Translations under genes and position numbers: made by a program
The notes under the pieces: model-generated
What the model saw: only the letters and a program-made list of their open reading frames with translations
What the model was told of the DNA's origin: nothing
Databases searched by the model: none
In this document: piece after piece, positions 30,620 to 37,320 of the stretch
Position numbering within the stretch: the stretch's first letter is position 1
How the letters are laid out: every line of letters starts with the position of its first letter
NCBI GenBank assembly: GCA_041402045.1
Contig: JAWKSZ010000080.1
Location: 1 to 37,320 of the forward strand
DNA: 37,320 bases
Source: JAGQRJ01 sp041402045
Lineage (GTDB): Bacteria > Planctomycetota > J058
Direction of reading: 5' to 3'

Positions 30620-33304
30620 TCAGAAGGACTGGCTGAGCCCGAAGTAGTACTCGGGGCCGAGCTCGTCGGTCTCGTCGATGCGGAAGCCGACGTCGAACCG
30701 CAGGGTCACGTTGGTGACCCCGAAGACGTCGACGAAGCAGCGGAAGCCGAACCCCGTGCCCCACTTCCAGTCGTTCGCGTCCTTGATCACGCGATCGACC
30801 GACTCGCCGACGTCGCCGGCGTCGAGGAACAGCACGACCTGCATCTTGCGCAGCCAGCTCAGCCACAAGAGCGGGAAGTTCATGTCGGTGAACACGTGGT
30901 GCCGCAGCTCCGTACGCACCACGAACAGCGAACGGTCGACGAAGCGGCTCGTCTGCACGCCGCGGACCGTGGTCTCTCCGCCCGCGTCGAACAGGCGCTG
31001 CGTCGGCACGTCGCTGCCCTCGATCTGACCCCACACCACCTCGGCGCCGACGTGGGTCCCGCGCCAGAGCTGGGTCACGAAGGCCGAGGAGCCGCTGAGG
31101 GAGAGGAAGCGGAACTCGGTGCCGAACACCTTGTCGGAATACTCCATGCCGAAGCCCACGCCGAACCCGGCGGTCGGGTCGACGCTGTACTGGCGCGTGT
31201 CGAACCCAAAGCCGAGCGACGCGCTGGCCAGGGTCCCCTCGGACTCCACGAGCGTGGTCCGGTCGCGGAGCACCCCCGCGTTGACCTCCTGCAGGGTCAG
31301 CCCCGTCCTGAGGCCCATGCCGAAGGTGCGCTCGTCGATGAAGAACCCGAAGCCGTGGGCGTAGGCCACGCTCACCCCGCGCTCGTCCTCCTGCACGAAG
31401 CCGTCGAGCAGGATCCGGTCGGCGTAGCTGCGGAAGGGGAACAGGGTGATCCCGGCCTCGACCTCGTTGCGGTTGCCGTTGTTCAGGTCGACCCGCGCGC
31501 TGAAGCGGTTGAGCAGGAACTTGGGCAGGACCGGCGAGCGGTCGTCGCCGCGGAAGGCCTGAGCGATCCGGAAGCCCGGGTCGAGGCGGATCGCGCTGAA
31601 CACGCCGTCGTCTACCTCGAGCTCGACCTCGCCCTCGGGGCCCTTGCCCTCCCAGATCGCCTGCACCGGCTGCCCTTGGGCGTCCTCGCCCTGGACCACC
31701 ACCGGCTCGCCCACGAGCCGCACCCGGGGGTCGCCCTCGCGGCGCACCTTGACCCGCACCCGCACCCGGCCGTCGGGGAGCTCCTCGAGCTCCTCCACGT
31801 CCTCGACCAGCACGTTCTCCTGCGGGATCGGCCCCAACCACAGCCCGAAGAAGTCCCGGTCGAGGTCGGGGTTCAGCGCCTGAGCGCGCTCGCGGAAGCT
31901 CGGGCTCGGTCCCTCGGCCCCCAGGCTGTCGCGCACCAAGGCCTCGAGCTCCTCGTCCGAGAGCTTCTCGCGCAGCTTCTCCAGCACGACCCGGCCGCGC
32001 TGGCGCCGCCACAAGGAGCGCGCGAAGGCGTCGGGCACGCTGACCCAGTTCTCGTAGAAGTAGCCGAAGTAGACCCCGGAGTCGGGGAACTTGGGGGCGC
32101 GCAGGATCTGGTCCACCGACGGGATCCAGTCGAGCCAGGTCAGGGCCTCGCGAATGTCCGAGCCCTCGAGCCCGCCGCGGTCCTGGGCCCAGCTCTGCAC
32201 GGCATACCAGGCCAGGGCCTCGGCGATCCAGTCCTGGTCCCCGCCCTGGGGGATCGCGTCCAGGTCCTGACGGATCAGGCTCTGCATGACCCCGCGCCAC
32301 ACCTCGACGTCGATCAGGCCCTCGAGCAGCACGAACACGTCGAAGATCCGCTCCGAGTAGAAGATCACCTTGTCCGCGACCACGAGGTTCCGGTCGCGGA
32401 GCGGGGCCTCGACGAACAGGACCTCTCCGGGCGCCTCCCCGGACTCCGGGAACTGCTGGCGCAGCCAGCGCCCGGCGTTCTGGGCCAGCTCGACCAGGCG
32501 CTGCGCGCGCTCGCCGTCGCCCTCGCTCCCGTAGACCCGGACCCCGGGCGCACGGGTCTTGGGGTCCGCCTCGGCCAGGGCATACAAGCGCTCGCCGAGG
32601 GCCAACGAGGGCGAGCTCCCCTCGAAGCGCAGCTCGGCCCCGCTCTGGATCGGCTGACCGTCCAGGAGCACCGAGCGCGGCCGCTCGGGGTCGGGCCAGT
32701 CGACCTCGAGCTTCAGGTCGTAGATCGCCTGGGCCGGCGGGCGCATGGGGTTGCGCTCCCCGTCCGCGTCCAGCGCCGGCACGTAGGGCAGCCAGCCGCC
32801 CTCGAGGATCCAGCGCCCGTCGTAGCGCCCGAAGCTCCCCAGCCGCTCGGGGACGTAGGCGGAGTACTCGAGCTCGAGGTCGACACGCCCCCCCGGCTCC
32901 AAGGGCGGATCCAGGGCGACGTCGAGGGCGACGCCCTCGGGGAGCGCAGGCGCAGGGTGCGGGCTCGTGACCACGCTGCCCCCGCCGCGGCGGCGGAGCG
33001 CGTCCAGGCGCGCGTGCCCCCAGTCGAAGAAGCGCACGTAGTAGCGGTCGACGTTGACGTCGGTGATCGCCGGATCGAGCTCCGCGAAGCGGTTGGGATA
33101 GAGCACCAGCGGCAGGTGCGAGACTGGCTCCTCGCCCGGGTTGCGCACGCTGACCACGCCGCGCACCCGGACCTCGCCGGTGTCGGGCTCGACCACGACG
33201 CCGTAGCGGTACCACACGTCGGGGGCCGCGGAGGCGGAGCCTGCTGCGGCCGCGATCAAGAGCGCGAACCACCCCGCGCGCTGCGCTGGACGCGTCGTGG
33301 GCAC
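30620..33304 (-). CDS. Outer-membrane protein: inactive M1-peptidase-like domain fused to an Omp85-type barrel
   Basis: 894 residues with a signal peptide (AGWFALLIAAAAGSASA). Residues about 28-480 resemble the N-terminal and gluzincin parts of M1 aminopeptidases. DQDWIAEALAWYAVQSW (about 356-372) corresponds to the third-zinc-ligand helix WLNEGxA. The HExxH helix about 20 residues before it reads VMQSL, so the zinc site is lost. From about 600 the protein alternates beta-strand-like segments, with the Omp85 hallmark GGETTVRGVQ (about 775-784) and the ending YYFGLSQSF, whose last Phe is the BAM targeting signal. It starts at a GTG 4 nt after the 5'-nucleotidase stop, so the two are coupled. 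It may recognise peptides or carry them across the outer membrane (inference). The barrel is clear; the M1 call rests on pattern only. Confidence 0.8.
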   Translation of the reverse strand: MPTTRPAQRAGWFALLIAAAAGSASAAPDVWYRYGVVVEPDTGEVRVRGVVSVRNPGEEPVSHLPLVLYPNRFAELDPAITDVNVDRYYVRFFDWGHARLDALRRRGGGSVVTSPHPAPALPEGVALDVALDPPLEPGGRVDLELEYSAYVPERLGSFGRYDGRWILEGGWLPYVPALDADGERNPMRPPAQAIYDLKLEVDWPDPERPRSVLLDGQPIQSGAELRFEGSSPSLALGERLYALAEADPKTRAPGVRVYGSEGDGERAQRLVELAQNAGRWLRQQFPESGEAPGEVLFVEAPLRDRNLVVADKVIFYSERIFDVFVLLEGLIDVEVWRGVMQSLIRQDLDAIPQGGDQDWIAEALAWYAVQSWAQDRGGLEGSDIREALTWLDWIPSVDQILRAPKFPDSGVYFGYFYENWVSVPDAFARSLWRRQRGRVVLEKLREKLSDEELEALVRDSLGAEGPSPSFRERAQALNPDLDRDFFGLWLGPIPQENVLVEDVEELEELPDGRVRVRVKVRREGDPRVRLVGEPVVVQGEDAQGQPVQAIWEGKGPEGEVELEVDDGVFSAIRLDPGFRIAQAFRGDDRSPVLPKFLLNRFSARVDLNNGNRNEVEAGITLFPFRSYADRILLDGFVQEDERGVSVAYAHGFGFFIDERTFGMGLRTGLTLQEVNAGVLRDRTTLVESEGTLASASLGFGFDTRQYSVDPTAGFGVGFGMEYSDKVFGTEFRFLSLSGSSAFVTQLWRGTHVGAEVVWGQIEGSDVPTQRLFDAGGETTVRGVQTSRFVDRSLFVVRTELRHHVFTDMNFPLLWLSWLRKMQVVLFLDAGDVGESVDRVIKDANDWKWGTGFGFRCFVDVFGVTNVTLRFDVGFRIDETDELGPEYYFGLSQSF

Positions 33305-33308
33305 GCGC

Positions 33309-34928
33309 TCAGTCCACCGTGACGATCCGCGCCTCGACCGGCGGCGGGGTATAGGGGCTCTGCTCGCGCAGGAAGACCTCGAGCAGCTCCCGGCGGGTCT
33401 GGGGGTGCTCCCTGCGCTCCGTCCCCTGCGTGAACACCTGCTTGCCGTCGCCTCCTGCGGCGAGGAACGAGTTCGTCGCCACCCGGTAGGAGCGCTCGGC
33501 CTCCAATGGTTTCCCGCCGACCTCGACCTCGCGCAGGCGCGCCCCGCTCGGGGCGCCGGGCGCGACGGTCAGGCGCAGCCCGCTGACGTCGCACGCCGCG
33601 CGCTCGTCCTCGAGGCACTGCTCCAGGAGCGCCCTGAGCTGGGCGCCGGTCAGCGTCATGACCACCACGGTGTTGCCGAAGGGCGCGACCTCGTAGACCT
33701 CGCGCCGCGTGACCTCTCCGGCCGCGAGGTCGGCCCGGATCCCCGGCTTGTTCTGCAGCCCGACGTCGGCCCCAGCCACCTTGCGGAACAGGTCGGCCTC
33801 CAGGTTCCCCAGACCGGAGGACGCGAAGCCCGGGCGCCGCTCGAGGGGCGCCGCGAGGGTGCCCACGACTTCGGCGAACTCGCGCTCGACCTCCGCCAGG
33901 TGCGGGGCGAGGAGCGCCTCGAGGTCGTCGCCGGGGGTCAGGAGCTCAGCGCGGACCTCGGGCTCTCCGCCGGCGCTGGGCAGCTCGAGCCGGATCCTGC
34001 CCAGGTGCTCGGTCTTGGCCCCGGTCTGCGCGATCAGGACCCCGTTGACCCGCTTCCCCTGCGGGAAGGCCTCGTGGTTGTGTCCGCCCACGATCACGTC
34101 CACCCGCCGACCGAAGTGTTCGGCCACCTTGGAGTCGTGCTCGAGGCCGGAGTGCGACACGAGGACCACCAGGTCCAGGTCGCGCGGCAGTGCGTCCAGG
34201 ACCGGCTCCAGCGCCGTGACCTCGTCCTCCGCGCGCAGCCCCGCGGTCAACCCGGCGAGGGTCAGGTCCGCGAGGTCGGAGGGGGTGGTGCCCACGATCC
34301 CCACGCGCAGCTCGCGCCCGAACCCGTCGAACAGCGTGCGCACCACCGCCGCCCCGCGCAGTCGATCCTGAGGGGTGTGCTCGCCCAGCCACGCCGGGCG
34401 CTGCCCGCCCTGCACCTCGCGCAGGTTCGCCGCCAGCAGGGGGAAGTCCGCCGCCTCGGCCAGCTTGGCGGTGACCTCGAGCCCGTGGTCGAAGTCGTGG
34501 TTGCCCACCGCCACGGCGTCGTAGCCGAGGTGGTTCATCCACTCGATCACGACCTGCCCGTCGGAGAGGTCGCCCTCCGGCGTCCCCTTGAACAGGTCCC
34601 CGGCGTCGAGCAACAGCACCGCGTCCCCGGCGACCCGCGCGCGGTCCCGCTGCTCGCGGATCCGCCGCCCGAGGGCGACCAGGCCCCCGCGCTCGCCCTT
34701 GGGCAAGACCTGCCCGTGGAGGTCGTTGGTGTGCAGGATCGTCAGCCGGCGCGGGGCGCGCTCGAGCTCGTGGGTCGAGGTGCGCGCCGGAGCTGCCGTG
34801 GGGCGAGCCAGGTCGCCGCCGAGCTGGAAGGCGACGCCCATGCTGGACACGGCGACGGCCACCAGCGCCGCGGTCCACACCGAGAGGTCGAGGTTGATCG
34901 TCGATCCGCTGTCGTGCCCATGACCCAT
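33309..34928 (-). CDS. 5'-nucleotidase / UshA-family metallophosphohydrolase
   Basis: 539 residues from an ATG at 34926-34928 with GGAGGG five bases upstream. An uncleaved or late-cleaved signal segment (TAALVAVAVSSMGVAFQLGG, about 20-40) places it in the periplasm or on the membrane. The catalytic domain has ILHTNDLHGQ (about 64-73), LLDAGDLFKGT, AVGNHDFDHG and GGHNHE, all the di-metal ligands. The second domain (about 345-539) is the 5'-nucleotidase C-terminal type, with NLEADLFRKVAGADVGLQNKPGIRA-like and EVAPFGNTVVVMTLTG segments and the late YRVATNSFLAAGGDG. The enzyme would release phosphate from nucleotides or related esters. It is coupled to the Omp85 fusion gene downstream, whose start is 4 nt after its stop. 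Confidence 0.92.
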   Translation of the reverse strand: MGHGHDSGSTINLDLSVWTAALVAVAVSSMGVAFQLGGDLARPTAAPARTSTHELERAPRRLTILHTNDLHGQVLPKGERGGLVALGRRIREQRDRARVAGDAVLLLDAGDLFKGTPEGDLSDGQVVIEWMNHLGYDAVAVGNHDFDHGLEVTAKLAEAADFPLLAANLREVQGGQRPAWLGEHTPQDRLRGAAVVRTLFDGFGRELRVGIVGTTPSDLADLTLAGLTAGLRAEDEVTALEPVLDALPRDLDLVVLVSHSGLEHDSKVAEHFGRRVDVIVGGHNHEAFPQGKRVNGVLIAQTGAKTEHLGRIRLELPSAGGEPEVRAELLTPGDDLEALLAPHLAEVEREFAEVVGTLAAPLERRPGFASSGLGNLEADLFRKVAGADVGLQNKPGIRADLAAGEVTRREVYEVAPFGNTVVVMTLTGAQLRALLEQCLEDERAACDVSGLRLTVAPGAPSGARLREVEVGGKPLEAERSYRVATNSFLAAGGDGKQVFTQGTERREHPQTRRELLEVFLREQSPYTPPPVEARIVTVD

Positions 34929-35003
34929 GACGCCCTCCAGGGCGGGCACGGTAGCAGGTCGACGGGGCGCGTCACAGCGCCCGAGCGCGCGCGCCAGGCG
35001 GGA

Positions 35004-35438
35004 TCAGGCCCGGTCCAGGCTCCAGTCCTTGCCGCCCCAGCCCTCCTCCTGCCCGGCGGGCTGCGGCGCGGGCCCAATGAAGGACTCCACGAACTCCATC
35101 AGCTCGTGGGGTCGGTAGGGCTTGGGCAGGTAGCCGTCGAACCCCGCAGCGAACACGCGCTCGCGGTCGCCGCTCATGCTGTGGGCCGTGCAGGCCAGGA
35201 CCTTGAGCGGGAACAAGCGCGGGTCTGCGCGGATCCTGCGCAGGGTCTCCCAGCCGTCCACGATCGGCATGGAGATGTCGAGGAGCAGCACCGCGGGGAT
35301 CCGCTCCTCGAGGACGGCGAGGGCCTCCTCGCCGTTCTGCACCACCTCCACGGGCCAGCGCCCGAGGAACACCTGGCGCATGTACTCCCGGTTGTGCTTG
35401 TTGTCGTCGGCGATCAGGATCCAAGGAGCGTCGGTCAC
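35004..35438 (-). CDS. Stand-alone receiver-domain response regulator
   Basis: 144 residues from a GTG whose bases overlap the TGA of the upstream histidine kinase gene (GTGA), so it is coupled to it. The receiver fold is complete: acidic pair Asp11-Asp12 in ILIADDNKHN, phospho-acceptor Asp54 in LLLDISMPIVDG, Thr/Ala in LACTAHSM and Lys in YLPKPYRPHEL. There is no DNA-binding or enzymatic output domain, only a 25-residue tail. Like CheY or Spo0F types, it should act by protein contact or as a phosphorelay intermediate between the hybrid kinase and an unknown partner (inference). Confidence 0.92.
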   Translation of the reverse strand: MTDAPWILIADDNKHNREYMRQVFLGRWPVEVVQNGEEALAVLEERIPAVLLLDISMPIVDGWETLRRIRADPRLFPLKVLACTAHSMSGDRERVFAAGFDGYLPKPYRPHELMEFVESFIGPAPQPAGQEEGWGGKDWSLDRA

Positions 35439-37320
35439 CGCGGGCAGCCTTCCAGGTCCCCCAGTTGGACGCGGCACAGGCTGGGGGGGGCCTGATCGCG
35501 GAGGAAGTTCGCGCTCGCGGGCTCGGCCTGGAGGCAGGCCGCGAGCACCGGCAGCAGGCGGCCGGGGTCGGTCGCCTTGTCGAGGGCCGCGAAGGCGCCC
35601 TCGCGCAGGGTCTCGTTGACGTCCTCGCGGGCCGACATGACCACGACGGGGATGTGCTGCGTGCGCACGTCGCTCTTGAGCACGTGCAAGACCTCGCGCC
35701 CGTCGCTGTGCGGGAGGCGCAGATCCAGGAGCACCGCGTCGGGCTGGGTGCGCCGCGCGAGGGCCACGCCGTGGGCGGCCTCCTGAGCGTACTCCACCGC
35801 GAGCTGTCGCAGCAGCCCAGGCAAGGTCTCGTCGGAGAGCCACACCCGCACCAGCTCGCAGAACGCGGGGTCGTCGTCGATCACGAGCAGCCGGCGCTGC
35901 CCGGCGACCGGCTCCGGGGCCGCCGCGGGGGCGGGCGCCGCCGGCAGCACGAGGGAGAAGCGCGAGCCTGCCCCCGGTGTGCTCTGTAGGCGGACCTCGC
36001 CGCCCATGCCCGCGAGCAACTGCCGCACGATCGGAAGCCCGAGCCCCGTCCCTCCGTGGCTGCGGGTGTACGAGCCGTCGGCCTGACGGAAGGGCTGGAA
36101 GATCGCGCCCTGATCGGCCCGGCTGATCCCCGGCCCGGTGTCGATCACGTGGATCGCGACCAGCTCCGGCCCCCCCGCGACGGGCAGGCGTTCGGCGTCG
36201 ATGGTGATCGTACCCGACGCCGTGAACTTGGCGGCGTTCCCCACCAGGTTCACCAGGCACTGCTTGAAGCGGACCGGGTCCAGCCGCAGGCAGCCGAGGC
36301 TCTCGAGCCCCGGGCCCTGCACGAACTCCACCGGACGTTGCTCGAGCAGGGGCCGCATGTCCTCCAGCACCTCTGCGATCAAGGGCCGGGGGTCCGTCGG
36401 CTCGAGGAAGAGCTGCAGGTCGCCGGCGGCCAGCTTGGACGCGTCGAGGATCGAGTTGATCAGGCTCAGGAGGTGCTGCGCGTTCTCGTGCACGCTCTCG
36501 AGGCCGGACCGCGGCGCCGGAGGCAGCTTGGGCCCGATCCGCTCCAGGAGCAGATCGACGTAGCCCAGGATCGCGTTCAGCGGCGTGCGCAGCTCGTGGG
36601 AGACGTTGGCGAGGAACTCGGACTTGAGCCGGCTCGCCTCCTCCAGCTCGCGTCGCGCGGCGAGCTCGGCCTCCTGCTCGCGCAGCTGGACCGCCTGCTC
36701 GAGGAGCTGGCGGTCGTTGGCCTCGAGCCGGGCGGCGATCGAGTCCTGCTCGTAGAGCTTGCGCAGCTCCGGCCCCCGCTCGCCCCACTCCTCGACCGGG
36801 AGCCCGAGGAAGCTGCACGTGTCCACGTCGTCCGAGTGCGCGGCGCACTCGGTCTCCACGAAGAACACGGCGCGCCCGAGGCAGGCGCTCACGTAGCCCG
36901 TGAGGTAGCCGGTCAGCCGGTGGCAGCGGGGGGTCGCCACGGGCCCGAAGCGGTTCTTGAACTCCTCGGCTTCGAACGCGTTCTGCGCGCGGACCTCGGC
37001 GCGGAACAGCCCCCGCGCGCGATCGGAGGCCAGCTCGCTGAACCCGACCTGGCCCACCCCGCTGAGGCTGAGCATTTGCGCCGACGCCCGCAACCACTCG
37101 TGCTCCGAGTCCCAGTCCAGGAGCTCCCGCAACTGGGTGGCCTCGGTGTAGCCCGACTGGTAGCCGAAGCGCGCGAGCACGCCCCGGGCCGCGGCCTCAC
37201 CCAGGGTCGACTCCAGCTCGTCGGCGAGGCGGTAGATCGAGCCCGAGTCGAACAGCAGCGCGCGTCCGCGCGTGCCGATCGCGATCCGCCCTGGGGCGGG
37301 GGTCGAGGCGAGCAAGAGGT
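35435..37320 (-). CDS. Hybrid histidine kinase with XylR_N-V4R sensor (5' end beyond window)
   Basis: About 628 residues are visible; no convincing start lies before the window edge. Numbers below count from a TTG at 37315. Residues about 10-105 match the XylR_N type (RALLFDSGSIYRLADEL, GVLARFGYQSGYTEA). Residues about 125-175 match the V4R domain, with four Cys (about 131, 147, 157, 167) in CHRLTGYLTGYVSACLG, ETECAAHSDDVDTCSFLG. A linker coiled coil leads to HisKA (SHELRTPLNAILGY, His about 240), then the ATPase (NLVGNAAKF, DTGPGIS, FQPFRQADG, GTGLGLPI) and a receiver (VIDDDPAF, LLDLRLPHSDG, ALDKATD). XylR_N/V4R modules bind small hydrophobic or aromatic ligands in sigma-54 activators, so this kinase probably senses such a compound in the cytoplasm. 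No membrane segment is seen. It is coupled to the receiver gene downstream. Confidence 0.9.
   Translation of the reverse strand, partial: LLLASTPAPGRIAIGTRGRALLFDSGSIYRLADELESTLGEAAARGVLARFGYQSGYTEATQLRELLDWDSEHEWLRASAQMLSLSGVGQVGFSELASDRARGLFRAEVRAQNAFEAEEFKNRFGPVATPRCHRLTGYLTGYVSACLGRAVFFVETECAAHSDDVDTCSFLGLPVEEWGERGPELRKLYEQDSIAARLEANDRQLLEQAVQLREQEAELAARRELEEASRLKSEFLANVSHELRTPLNAILGYVDLLLERIGPKLPPAPRSGLESVHENAQHLLSLINSILDASKLAAGDLQLFLEPTDPRPLIAEVLEDMRPLLEQRPVEFVQGPGLESLGCLRLDPVRFKQCLVNLVGNAAKFTASGTITIDAERLPVAGGPELVAIHVIDTGPGISRADQGAIFQPFRQADGSYTRSHGGTGLGLPIVRQLLAGMGGEVRLQSTPGAGSRFSLVLPAAPAPAAAPEPVAGQRRLLVIDDDPAFCELVRVWLSDETLPGLLRQLAVEYAQEAAHGVALARRTQPDAVLLDLRLPHSDGREVLHVLKSDVRTQHIPVVVMSAREDVNETLREGAFAALDKATDPGRLLPVLAACLQAEPASANFLRDQAPPSLCRVQLGDLEGCPR

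Overview
The window is about 37 kb of very GC-rich DNA, densely packed with genes in the style of an environmental Gram-negative bacterium. An outer membrane is indicated by an Omp85-type barrel ending in Phe and by several lipoproteins. A MurE with the DNPRxEDP motif points to meso-diaminopimelate peptidoglycan. A large Hanks-type kinase with a formylglycine-enzyme-like domain, an ECF sigma factor with a FecR-like partner and a hybrid histidine kinase suggest a complex-lifestyle lineage such as Planctomycetota or Myxococcota. This placement is inference: no rRNA or other phylogenetic marker is present. I found no rRNA, tRNA, CRISPR array or autonomous transposase.

Layout. 1-1.6 kb: an XRE-cupin regulator (cut by the window edge) divergent from a VOC-fold protein, then a small unidentified gene that seems frameshifted. 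1.6-4.7 kb: a 62-bp tandem repeat and a terminator-like hairpin, a membrane-anchored trypsin-like protease and MurE, all leftward. 4.8-8.4 kb: an XdhC-family protein, then two divergent lipoprotein genes around a perfect dyad, a HEAT-repeat lipoprotein and a thioredoxin-TPR (CnoX-like) chaperone. 8.4-11.9 kb: a long hairpin, an orphan DNA methyltransferase and acetyl-CoA synthetase with an internal frameshift. 11.9-18.6 kb: a Ser/Thr kinase receptor and an 1128-residue surface lipoprotein (frameshifted), separated by a double terminator. 19.0-21.3 kb: a cysteine desulfurase-family enzyme and a retropepsin-like aspartyl protease (frameshifted), facing each other across a 164-bp MITE-like palindromic element. 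21.3-26.9 kb: RidA, MetH and an M19 dipeptidase, leftward. 27.0-30.4 kb: TrpS, then an ECF sigma / anti-sigma-FecR pair. 30.6-37.3 kb: a leftward group of a pseudo-M1/Omp85 fusion, a 5'-nucleotidase-family phosphohydrolase, a stand-alone receiver protein and a hybrid histidine kinase with a XylR_N-V4R sensor (cut by the window edge).

How the genes work together. Most genes are housekeeping or envelope functions in short, translationally coupled groups: sigma/anti-sigma (GTGA overlap), kinase/receiver (GTGA overlap), 5'-nucleotidase/Omp85 (4-nt gap) and metH-ridA. Four genes need a one-base correction to become a single frame, and each correction falls in or next to a short G/C run. Consensus sequencing errors are therefore as likely as real pseudogenes. 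I see no defence system, prophage or biosynthetic cluster. The most unusual elements are the MITE-like insertion in a stop-codon junction, the pseudo-peptidase/Omp85 fusion, the V4R-type histidine kinase, and the kinase whose extracytoplasmic part is clearly lower in GC than its surroundings.
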